Source: Agarophyton chilense (taxonomy: Eukaryota; Rhodophyta; Florideophyceae; Gracilariales; Gracilariaceae). Taken from it: DNA of 64,000 bases. Below the pieces are notes generated by a model. It searched no databases. It saw only the letters and a program-made list of their open reading frames with translations, and was not told the DNA's origin. The stretch's first letter is position 1. Each line of letters opens with the position of its first letter. Location of the stretch: assembly GCA_030374765.1 (NCBI GenBank), contig JARGXX010000099.1, positions 186,001-250,000 of the forward strand, given 5' to 3'. A program made the position numbers and the translations under genes. Shown one piece after another: positions 44,423 to 54,949 of this stretch.

Positions 44423-45031
44423 TGTCGTTCAATCACCTCTGGGATATGCTACTGTCTTGTCTCTGGAGCGTGGTGACGCTCAACCTTAGAAGGTAGACGT
44501 AAAAAACCTCGATGGTAACAGGGCACCGTGAAAACCCGCAGGCGCAAACGGCGAGGCAGCTAGCCTATACCGTGTAGGTGAACGATGGCAGGAGTCGACG
44601 CGCGGGAAAGACTGTGTGGTAGTTGAGAAACGATGAACCAAAAGGTATAGTCGTGACCCAAGTGGTGCCTGTCTTTATCATATTACGATGGGGGAGGTGC
44701 AGTTCCCTATATGCAGTGGACTGCACTCTCCAGATCCTCTGGGAGGTGCCAGAAAGTCACGGTCTCTGACTTAGTGTCAGAGAACTGGCCAGAACTGGCT
44801 ACCGTGCTAGGTAGCCACGCTACTACTGAACTAAAATAAATATAATCACAATTACAAGTACTAACAATTACTCAACCAGAAGGTACATAACAACACCACA
44901 CGTGGCTGACAACACCTAGATGGTAGCTCGCCCGGAGCTGCATGGCCGAAGATCCCTCGCATCCATCACCTACAAGGTCAGTGTAGTATGTTGACAACCT
45001 CAAAGGTCAGCCCTTCCGCCACTATACGACA
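44423..45031 (-). repeat. E3 5' LTR (609 bp)
   Basis: Same length as its partner. Six of the eight exact ACC-N5-GGT sites are kept despite about 5% divergence; two are lost by substitution and one N6 site (ACCGTGCTAGGT) is present. Confidence 0.95.
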
Positions 45032-45036
45032 TTCTA

Positions 45037-46439
45037 CGACAGAAAAGGCATCGTAGCTATCATTTTTGGTTCCCGCCGGATAATTTGGAACTCTTTGTTC
45101 AAGATTTTCCTTTCTATTTCTTAAAAGATTGCTTGGCTTAACTGCGAGGAGCTCGTTAACATCGTAGGGAAAAAAATCGTATTATTATTTGTTGAATCAA
45201 TCCTTGAATACGCGCTTTTGGCTATCATTTTGCGAACACTTGGGCTAACCGAGTCTGTTCATGATACGAATATTTATTCATCTCGTCGTTCTGGTCCGGA
45301 TTGAAACATTACTTCGATCTTTTTAAACAATACTTATTTTATATTTATTGGAATTGATCAAGCTACTGACGACCATTTCTCGAATCTCCTTTACACCCTG
45401 TTCTTCGAAGTTGCCGACGAAGGAAGTCCACACAGTGTGATAAGCACATAAGGGGGCTTCATTTAAGGAGGTCAAAGCCGAGAACTTTCCGTACTCCAAA
45501 TTCACACTAGGTGCGTGAAGACAGGGAACCAAGGACGCCACTTACTCATGCCTCATTCTCGTTTTCGAAGGAGGCAGAGTTCCATTACGCTGAAGTATCG
45601 CGAAATATCTTATCGGTTTGTTCCTTTTCAGAATCTTTTCGACCTTTGCATCCAGGCGGCCATATGCAATGGCCTCGATCTTCTTGGTTTAAATGACTTT
45701 GGGATGTACTGACAGTTCTTTTCCAGAATTGCATGCTTCTTTAAAACCGAAAACGAGCTTTCGTCGCGTATTCGCGACTCCTTTGATGCTCAAAAGCATC
45801 TTCGACAATGGAATGTTACTCTCTGCAATGTCACCAGTGGTAACTGTCCGAATGTTTGGTTTAATATGTTCTTGCTCTTACATCCGGTGTATATTTTCTC
45901 ACTTTCGACGGAACCAACGGCGTGATCCACAGTATGGTAATCCGCACCGGCCATCAAATCATCCTCGATTGTGTTGAGGAGTATCCGTTGACGTGGTGCC
46001 AAAGGGCCCACGAGGGTTGCGTTGGCGATACTTCGACTTTGACGAGCATCCGCAAAGTGCGGAGGATCCATGTTCCCGATACTGAAAGACGCTCTAAGAA
46101 ACCTTGTCATCGAAATGGAAGGAACAATAGGAAAAAGCGTCGCAAGCTCGAGATCCAGCGCGAGAGGACTAAGAAGACTCGTGCATCGTAGCTTCATTGG
46201 TAGGTGAAGAATCCATATGATAAGGCATCTTCCTACATTAACGTCGTACAACGCTACAATAAAAGGTTTCGTGTGTTCCCTTCACAAAGCTCGCCTGCCC
46301 ACAGACATCAGCTCAAGCTTTATGGATCTGAATCCGCTCGACGAGAAAGCAACTTCAATCTACTACGTCTTCATTCGAGCTTTATTCTTTTTACCAACCA
46401 GTCTGATCATCCTTTAACTGCGTAGATGGACCGGTTTCT
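45037..46439. other. Unassigned sequence between E3 and E4
   Basis: AT-rich, with modest ORFs on both strands (for example a 153-codon minus-strand frame, 45790-46251) that resemble no family I know. Part may be the 3' untranslated end or LTR of E4, whose termini I could not find. Confidence 0.4.
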
Positions 46440-47450
46440 ATTTTGTAAAGAACTAACCTTCTCGCATAAACGGGTGTGGGAGATACATGTCCCATGGAGG
46501 ACAGAAGACCGTAGCGAGGGTGGTTGGCCCTCGTAACGATGCATGAGTCATAGTAGTATTACTTGAATGGCGGCCATTCGTGCGACAAGTTAGAGGCCGG
46601 TCCATATGCACCTTACACTTCGTCTCCGACATCATAGTATTTGACTTTTCCCTTGGTCACACGAAGAATACACGCTCTTTCGATTTGAATTGCGCGTGCT
46701 CCAGACTCGTCCATTAATTCTAATGCTCGATGAAGCGGCCTGCCACCCTGCAAGAGGGACATGGTTTCATTCGCAATCATCCTTGGTTTGATTCCGTACA
46801 TCAACTGGAATGGGGACGGAACGGTTCCCCTATCGCGGCGCCGGTAGCCATACAAATCGTGCGGTAGGGAGTCGGCCAGTCCAAGTTGGTACGGCCAACT
46901 GTCCTCTTAATGACCAGTTTGATAGTAGCCACCACACATCAGCTCTTCCGTTCGGCATAGGCGGGTACGAAAGTACGGTTTTCCACACGATCCCATGCTT
47001 CGTCTTCGTTGGCCCAATTGGCAGTATGATCTCCTTTGAAACAAAGACTATCACTGTGCTTGCAGTGGCGTTCCCAGTGGCCCCTGCAATAGACCATCCT
47101 TTAAGATGATCCACTGCGATGATAGCGAATCTCTTTCCATTCTTCGATGCGATGAGGGGACCTGCTAAGTCTATCGAAAACGTTTCGAACGATCCCGTTA
47201 CCGGATCACAAAGGTTCTTGTGGCAGTTCGGGAGCCTCTGTCCGTGTTGGCACCCATCAAAATATCGGACATAGTCCACCACATCCCTGTAGACGCCAGG
47301 ACCCCAGAACCCGTCCCGAACAAAGTTCCTCGTCGTCTAGGCATCCCAATGTACTATCTCGGCATCAAACATTCCTATGATCTGTCTGCGATCATCGATA
47401 AGTGGGACGGCGCGTAGCCCAGTGGTCTCTCTCCGAAAAAGCGCATCGTT
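46440..47450 (-). pseudogene. E4 integrase
   Basis: YFDGCQHGQRLPNC is the zinc-binding end. FSIDLAGPLIASKNGKRF carries the first catalytic Asp. PFQLMYGIKPRM and a C-terminal part down to about 46,440 (HPRYGLLSSMGHVS-TPVYARRL) close the protein. The middle of the core, with the second Asp and Glu, is degraded and the frame changes at least once. Confidence 0.78.
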
Positions 47451-49099
47451 TCACAGCATTAATCTATTCGTGTTTCTCTTGATTGATTTATTTCTTTTAC
47501 GGCCCTCATCCTGTTCTTGAACTCCGGCCAGGAACCTGGCAACATTAAGTAAGTACGGTCCGAATCCCGAAAGCTCAAGGTCCGCCCACGAAATTGTAGC
47601 GATGACCTCTTCTTGTAACTCTCCTTCAATAGTTTCTGCCGTCGGCGAAAGTCCAGTCATGCCGTACAGGTAATCCGCCGCGCCATTTAATATCTTCGAG
47701 CGATGCTTAATATCGAAGTTGTACTCAGCCATCAAGTCCATCCATCGGGCCAATCTCCTATGGACATTCTTCTTCTTCAACCCGTACTTCAGAGGCTGAT
47801 GATCTGTCAGCACAGTGAATGGATATAAGAGAGAAGATACACTCTGACCTTATTCAAAGCGAATACCACTGCGAGGGCTTCTTGTTCACTCGCATAATAG
47901 CGTCTTTCTAATTCCGTCATTATACGCGAAGCGTAATGTAGGGGATGTAATTTCCCATCCTTCTTCTTCTGAGAGAGAAGAATTCTTAATGCTACTGATG
48001 ATGCACCGGTTTCCACTAAGAATGGATCATCAAAGTCAGAGAAGGCCAGAAGGTGAGGCGTCGTAAGTTTATCCTTCAGATGTTCAAAGTCAATCTGCAC
48101 TCACCTCGTCTATTCAAACCTTTTCTTGGCGGAGGTGGCGGCGTGAAACACCGCGGAGCTCCTTGCAAAGTTCTTGATAGAGCGGCGATAATATCCCGCC
48201 AACACAAGGAAACTCCTCAACTCCGTGACGTTGGTAGGCACGGAAGCAATAATAACCTCCTTAATCTTGTCCGTGTCCACCTTAATTCCGTCAACAATAG
48301 TGATTTTTCCAAACAACTTTATCTCTGATTGTGCGAAACTGCACTTGGTGACCTTAACATTCAAGTTGGCTTCCAAAATTTGTTCGAAAACTGTCCAAAA
48401 ATGACGGAAGTGTTCCATGGTCGTCTTCAAGAAGATCACCACATCATCCACATATACCACTGCGAATAGAAGATCCTGAAGGACTCCATCCATCATTCTC
48501 AGGAACGTCTAGGGGGCGTTCATCAATCCAAACGGCATCACTTCGAACTTGTGTTTTCCATAGCGGCATGTAAACGTCGTCACCTCCTTGAAATTCTTCG
48601 CCGTGCGGACTTGCCAGTACCTGGTGTAGATTTCCAGAGTTGTGAATATGTTCGATCCAGCGAGGTCGTCCAAAATCATCTCAATATTCGCTAACTTCCA
48701 CCAGGTTTGCTTCCTCACCCTGTTCAACTGACGGCAATAAATACAGAATCGTGGCCTACGGTCCTTTTTCATAGCTACGACTATTGGAAATGGCCAAGCT
48801 GAGCTTAAAGGTGTGATTACTTCAGCTTCAAGCAGTTCGTGAACTTCATTACACACAATTGCGTTGTGCGTCGTTGGCATCCTGCGCACTCTGGAATGGA
48901 TCGGAGTGTAGTCCGATACCTCGAAATAGTGCCCCAACGGAACATCAGCCGCCTTTACGTCAGTAATATCCCAGATGGTAATGTTGATCTCTTTCAAGGC
49001 ATTCGTCAGGTCCTCTTGTGCTTCCCGAGGCACGTGGTTCATCTTCGACGCCAGGAGAGCAGAATGATTCCCCTCCTTATCAACATCGGAGATACCCAC
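47451..49099 (-). pseudogene. E4 reverse transcriptase and RNase H
   Basis: RRPRFCIYCRQLNRV, ILDDLAGSNIFTTLEI, YGKHKFEVMPFGLMNAP and catalytic YVDD (AVVYVDDVVIF). RNase H: YYASEQEALAVVFAL and LTDHQPLKYGL. In-phase stop near 48,509, another near 48,105, and a frameshift near 47,810. Confidence 0.85.
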
Positions 49100-49358
49100 G
49101 TTGCGATCGAAGGCCTGTTAGTTTGATTCATACATCTCCTTGTTCACTATAGCCAATACCAAGTCTGGCTCAACGTCAGATTCATCCCCGGACACGAAAG
49201 GTGATGAAGATGACGCTTTAACAGACCTCCCAGCGTTGCACGTCGGACTTTTCAGAAGATGTGAGGTCCTTGCTATCTGCACGAGCGCCATTTTTAACAG
49301 GGGGTTAGTTATAGAATGGTAACAGAACCTCTTCTGCTGCGACTGTAAGAGTAACCTG

Positions 49359-49829
49359 CTAATTAATAAAATCTAGTCGCGCCTGCAAATAATCCAGCGT
49401 CGGGCTACCAACAATGGCATCAAACGAAGTATTCTGGACGACACGGAAGTCCAAGGGGATGCTCATCGCACCAAAAGAGACCGGTACATCTTTGACACAC
49501 CCTATCACATGTGCGAAAGTCCCATCGGTGATAGTGACTTTCTTTGACGTGGCCAGGGGCGAAAAAGCAAACTGTTCACACAACTCAAGAGAGAGTAGAT
49601 TCGGAACAGCTTGAGTGCCAAAAATGTCGCAAGTTCCCGTTCCATACAGCTTCTCCGACAAAAATTTCAAACGATGAGGGAGGCTAGAGGCTGCCAAGAC
49701 AGACACATGGCTCTTAGGCAGACACCCAGCCTGTAAACGCTTCGGAAGCTTCTTAGAATCTTCAGCATAGCCACGGAGTAGCTGTTCAAGGGTGACCCCG
49801 CACGATGCGGAACCCAGATCGGCTATCAA
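49359..49829 (-). pseudogene. E4 aspartic protease
   Basis: Begins IADLGSASC, the DxGS active site of retropepsins, and later has FDAIVGSPTLDYLQARLDF, the ILG-like strand near the C-terminus. It sits between gag and RT as expected. It has lost its link to RT by a frame break around 49,100-49,360. Confidence 0.78.
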
Positions 49830-51169
49830 GTTATACTTCCCGACGTACTCTTGAAGGCCCCGGAAGGGTTCTTTACCTTACGGGACTTCGTAGACTTACA
49901 CCTCGATTTTTGTATTGAAGCCGCTCGAGGTTTGCCTTGATTCTTGTTCACCAGAACGTCAATATCCATGACATTCGTGCGAGGCTGCTTCGGAAGGGCT
50001 TGGCCCTCGGCGCTTCTCTTCGCTGCACCCACAACATCAACCAAAGCCGACTTTTTTATACAACTGCAACATGATTGGAGTCAGTATTAGATTGGAGTTT
50101 CATCTCTACCTGCAACCCTGATCTCGTTTCATCGAACTCAACAGAACGAGAATCACTCCTCTTAGGTTTAGACCAACAAGTAGGCTGCGAATAACTCATT
50201 TTTTCGCAACGGGAACACTTCCTGGCACGAAACGGATTCGAGTACAATGGCTTGCACCATGTCCCCTTTTCTTACAAAAACTGCACGTCCAGTTCCTGTC
50301 CCCCGTTGCTGTGGTACCACTGTCAAACTTCGTCTTCACCAGAAGGTGCAGCTCTGAAAAGTCGTTCGTCAACTGCTCGATCTGACTTTGGAGCTGCTGC
50401 GTAGTCTCGGAACGCGCATTTGGCCTTGGTAAAATAATCTTCACACCGAGTGCCACGGGGGATGAGGAATCAGCTCCAGAAACATAAGGCGTTCGACAAA
50501 GAGGACGCTCCATAATGGCCTTTTTCAGGGACTGATAGTCAGATTGAGCCCTGTACATGACGAACTGAGTCATGTAAGTAATAGAGGCTACCGCATTCCA
50601 AAGCCAACCGAAAGAAGCGTTATCGCTGAATCCTGCACGCTGGTGAAGCGCGTTCAATTCGGCCGAAGAGGATAATAGATTCTGAAGGTCTAGGCGGCCA
50701 GAGACTGCATCGTAGAAATCGTCTTCTGGCTGGCTTTTCTGCTTGAATTCCGCCATAATCAGCTTCTTTACAGCGGTTTAGTTCAATGCTTCCTTTTTTA
50801 ACGAACCTGACTCTGCAAATTTTCTATATTTGAATTCGAATTTAGAGCCCGATAGGTTACAGAGAAGTGATACGGCCTTCTCTTCGTCTGTCTTTCCGCG
50901 CATGGCGACATTGTGTACTCAAAGAAGAAACGCTTGACCTCCGCTTTTTCGGTACCGTCGAACATAGCGCAAGTAGTATTAACGTCGGACATCTTCTTTT
51001 TTGAAGACCTTGAATGCGGTACAATTAAAGGCTTGTCCCTGGCATGCGTACCCTTCTGTATACTTTTTATTGTCCTTTTCTTTTTTCTTTTACCCCTCCC
51101 CCAATTCTGACGCTCGAGTTTCTGATATTTCTGCTCGCGTGGGGCTGCCTCCGCGCCACACGTGGACAC
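49830..51169 (-). pseudogene. E4 gag
   Basis: Lys-rich N-terminal stretch (GRGKRKKKRTIKS), a helical capsid-like region (LQNLLSSSAELNALHQRAGFSDNASFGWLW) and a complete CCHC zinc knuckle CSFCKKRGHGASHC near 50,250-50,295. Split over three frames by stops or shifts near 50,050, 50,190 and 50,770. Confidence 0.8.
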
Positions 51170-51910
51170 AGTCTCATACTGAGGCCCACAGTCACCTCAC
51201 AACCATGATGCAGTTATTTATGCCCCTAAAGAAACGTCAACAGAACAAAGAAAAACAATCACAATCACAAGATATCCAATTGCACAAAACGAGCTAAACG
51301 TTAAGATGTTATACTGAGTCTTTTTTTACGTCAAAAGTACCAAAAATGAACGATCTTAAAAGTAAGGTTCGGTATTCATATAACGCTAAAACACAAAATC
51401 AATTCTAAAGAATGAGCGAAGGAGAAACTATAGCAGAAGGCTACATAGTACGAAAATATATCTTTTTGGATGACAAAAACTCAAACCTTGATGGTCTTGA
51501 TGCTATGGTCGCTTACTATCAATTCTTCAAAAAAGAGCCAAAAAAGCATCTTGCGGAGATCCAGGAAAGAAATTCTATCAACGTTTGGTCGGCTTGATTT
51601 TGGTATGGTGCAGACATTATTGTTGGTTTTAAATAGACACTGGTTGCAAAACTTTATATTGAAACCCTTAGTAAGAATTTTTTTATCTTTTTGCTGTAGC
51701 CGCTGTTAGCGTACATTGAATATTTATGCACTATATGGATAATCCTCATCGCGCATTTACAAAAAAAAACAGGTAAACGAAAGTAAGGTAGAGATTTTGG
51801 ACTGTCCATCTAAAAGCCTAAACATAAACATTATTGAGAATGTCTACTTTTGACTGGGTAAGAATTTGTACGCGTACTGTGAAGTCTGATTACGGAATGG
51901 GTGTCCCGCG
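51170..51910. other. AT-rich intergenic stretch
   Basis: Contains one 61-codon plus-strand ORF (51412-51597), acidic at the start (MSEGETIAEGYIVRKYIFL), without recognised relatives. Nothing else seen. Confidence 0.35.
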
Positions 51911-52537
51911 TGTAGTATCCGCTCTAACGGAGAGAGCAGACACCTGCGAAAGCGTTCGGACTGCCGATGGGTCGCTTGTCGCGAAGGAAAAGGGGTGGTA
52001 GAGCTACAACACCAGCGAGCTCGAAGTGGGGTGTAAGGCCACTACTCGCCAGCGAGGGTGAACAGTGCAACTGTAAAACGTTGATGGAACGTAGGTACGA
52101 GATGGCTCGTGAAGTGGTTGGGGGCTGACTATCTATTATAGCTCGTACGGATCTCCGGTTAAGGAATCCTAAGCGAGGAAGAGAATAGTCATGATGCCCA
52201 TGTTGTCTCCTTCACTTGGAGTCGGTGCTCATCTCTGGTACACTATATACTGTGTGCCAGGGTGAGTGCCCAAATAAATATATAAATAATACCCAGTGGT
52301 CAGCCACTTAGCCTAACCACTGCATGGGTATGGTCCCTAATGGACGTTTAGCTACAAAGGGTAGTAAAGCCCTTCACGTGGATCTCCACTACATGCGCCG
52401 TTGCCAATATGGCATTCCCCTAGGAAGGGTCGTAACTATGCGCGCGCCGTGGTAAGCCACTCGACCCATGACACCACGTGTTCCACTAAGACATTCTGCC
52501 TCTAGGCATTCTATGCGGGATGCCGCTTCATATCACA
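51911..52537 (+). repeat. Solo-LTR-like repeat, copy 1
   Basis: Starts TGTAGTATCCGC and ends TTCATATCACA, with a TATA-like CACTATATACTGTG and AAATAAATATATAAATAAT in the middle. It matches 56,351-56,914 in inverted orientation over its length (shared blocks: ATCCGCTCTA, GAGCAGACACCT, GGATCTCCGGTTAAGGAATCC, GGAGTCGG). No flanking duplication and no internal element next to it. Confidence 0.7.
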
Positions 52538-53340
52538 ATGCTGATGATAAAACTCACTCATGAGTTCCAACCGCGACTTTGCGAAAAACCAACCTATCGG
52601 ATTCCCCGACATAGTAGAATACTACATTCTGCTTTTGTATAATTGATGTATGGAGATTTGGAACGGAAATTTGGAAGTCCTGGCTCCCTGCATTGCACAT
52701 CTGTATGATTTAAACGTTTGATAAATGCCTTATGGTAGCTTAATTGTTCGTTGTATGGTAATCGTCGTTCAGGGTAGGCTGTGTGGCGTTTTACCAGGCG
52801 GGTCGCGTGCCTGGTATTTGAAGTGCCATTTTGGAAACGTAGGATATCGTCGCAGTGCGCAGAGCAAAATAACAGGGAAAAGATGTCGGCCATAAGGGAC
52901 CCGTGCACCTCTCTGGCCACTGTTTCTCGCACTCTCCGCGAGCGGGCGCGCACGTTGTTAGTTTCATTGTATACCTATAGAATACTGTTGCTGAGATCTT
53001 TGTTAGTCAGATAAATAAGTTGGTAACTTACGGAACTCTTTTAACACACTCCCAGTTTGAAGAAATGTAGGAGCCAAACAAGTAAAAGTTAACAATACGA
53101 TAAATATGATAACAGAAATGAAAAGACTATGAGGAGGACTGGGGATATTCTCTAATAGGACGTAAGATATTCATAATCAATTCTCCAAACAAGATCGACA
53201 TAATATGACCGTTAAACGAATAGGAGCGGACCCGAAATTAGCGTCGGTGTCTAATGACACTTACGAGTTCGGATGTCATTCTTCACCTTTGTAACGGTGA
53301 AACAACGGTCCCAAATCGGGAGAACCACGCAGCGGGAGGG
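52538..53340. other. Sequence without recognised gene
   Basis: A 119-codon minus-strand frame (52594-52953) exists with no family resemblance and unremarkable composition. Treated as chance. Confidence 0.35.
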
Positions 53341-54560
53341 AGTCTCCTGTCCTAAGTATTACAAACGTTAACACACTTTTTAAGAACGGCACAGATTCGA
53401 TCACGTTATAGTTCGATAAGTCGCGAAAATCTATTGCGTAGCGCGACAATCTGAAGCGGTCTTCATCTGTGGGATGTGCTTATCCGGTGGCAAACCAGTT
53501 GCCACAATAGAGTTGAGCTTTTCGAATCCATGTTAATTGATCTTTGTTTAACTATCGGCGATTTTTGACCAGCCGAAAATCCATTAGAACGACCGCAGTT
53601 TGTGTGATTCAAATGAGTTGCCCAATCTAAAAACGGTTGGCCTTTGTATGAAGTTTCTTTGCTCATATAGGGTAGATAATATAGAGTAAAGCCGCAAAGA
53701 GTTCACCAGTAGAGTAGGATATGGGTGTTTAGTCGATCCATATTCACGAAGAGAATATGGGATTATCTGCGAAAAATGTATTTTTACGTTCTCCAATTAG
53801 AGCAGCTGCTAGTGTTTCTGCTCCAGCAGAATAGAAAAAATCAAGAGTTTCTTTGGATGAGTGCCAGTCTATCACATGAAATATGTTTGCCTTCTGATCA
53901 AGAAGAAGTAGGCCGGAAACTAGCCCAGACTAAGCATAAGAAGTGGACCCGGTTGCAGCATCTCTCAAACCAATATGTTCGATAATTGAATTATTCGCGA
54001 TCCGGACCGAGAGAGCCTTGTAGTGGAGCAAGGGTTTAAGAATCATCAAGTGCCGCCAGGCTCTGTTAAACAACTGACAGCTGCTTATTATGAGTCGGAA
54101 AAGTTGCTGTTGCAATTTTATCGAAACAATTGAGGCCTAATATAGCAATCCATTTCCAATAAAGTTGAGGTTTCCCGTGAGACTCTGAAAACCTCAAATT
54201 TCAATGTATGTGTATGACGAGTTTTCATGCTTCTTACGGACTGGGAACACATCAATTGGGTGCACTTGGTTCAATAATTTGTCTACGGGCACCGTCCTGG
54301 AGTAATCTGGTTGTTGAGAGATGAACAGACGGTTGAATACCATATCTTTCGCGAAGGAGAAACGTTCAACGTCAAACTCTGCAGATAAGGAACTATAGAA
54401 TGTACCGAGTTCTCCCTCGGAACCGGCAAATAGCGTGTGGTCCACAACTTTTGCCGAAATAAGTACGAGACTTTCGATTTGCCCCAGTAAGAAGAGCTGG
54501 GGGAGCCCGGGTACGTTCAAAAATTTATAGTTCAAGTGCAGTGCTCCACACATAGGAACT
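53340..54560 (-). pseudogene. Ty1/copia pol remnant (RT end and RNase H), minus strand
   Basis: 54194-54553 reads KVVDHTLFAGSEGELGTFYSSLSAEFDV, the copia segment following the catalytic YVDD (VVDDLLLAGSD type), then a strand typical of copia RT. Further left, RNase H-like pieces appear (IFHVIDWHSSKETLDFFYSAGAETLAAALIGE). Frequent stops. Upstream RT, integrase and gag are missing. Confidence 0.65.
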
Positions 54561-54949
54561 ATTATCCTCCAGAATCGAGGAGACAGTACGCTGGAACAAA
54601 GATTTTTCAGACCTCGTCAATCGATACGCTCCAGCTACGTGGCGGTCTCATGTATACGTCGCGTTTGATAGCGCTCGCTTCGAAATATGAAAACTTTTGT
54701 TAATGGCTGAAATGCGAAACTTGAACAACATGGTCATGGTAAGGAGAATCAAAAGGGTTGGGAATTGTGTGGTGGCTGAGTTCGAGTAGAAGGACTTTTT
54801 GTCCTTATCCTTTTTAACATGCTGTAGAGTACTACATTTCAGTTTGAGTGTGCAGCTTTTGCCGTGGTGCTTAATAACGATAAAATGGTGAGACGAGATG
54901 GGGATAGCGTTTGGGAGTCTCCATTAAAGGGATACGTAATTCTAAACAT

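Larger units (their letters stand above)
34681..45031 (-). mobile_element. E3: full-length Ty3/gypsy chromovirus-like LTR retrotransposon with antisense aORF
   Basis: 10,351 bp with two 609-bp LTRs (34681-35289, 44423-45031) and target duplication TTCTA (34676-34680, 45032-45036). LTR ends TGTCGT ... TATGACA / TACGACA. The two LTRs differ at about 30 positions by eye (about 5%), so it is older than E2. Minus-strand order: PBS, gag, (truncated) protease, RT, RNase H, integrase, chromodomain; the plus-strand aORF lies between pol and the 3' LTR. The whole element is unusually rich in ACC-N5-GGT (see findings). Several stops, frameshifts and a large protease deletion make it defective. Confidence 0.95.
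46440..51169 (-). mobile_element. E4: decayed Ty3/gypsy element of a second lineage
   Basis: Minus-strand order gag, protease, RT, RNase H, integrase. The RT sequence (VNEVHELLEAEVITPLSS-like, MPFGLMNAP) is distinct from E2 and E3. No aORF and no paired LTRs were found. Stops and frameshifts throughout. Confidence 0.85.

Noticed and set aside
52594-52953. 119-codon minus-strand ORF
   Set aside because: No recognisable domain, no partner features, in a region of decayed repeats; length is within chance expectation.
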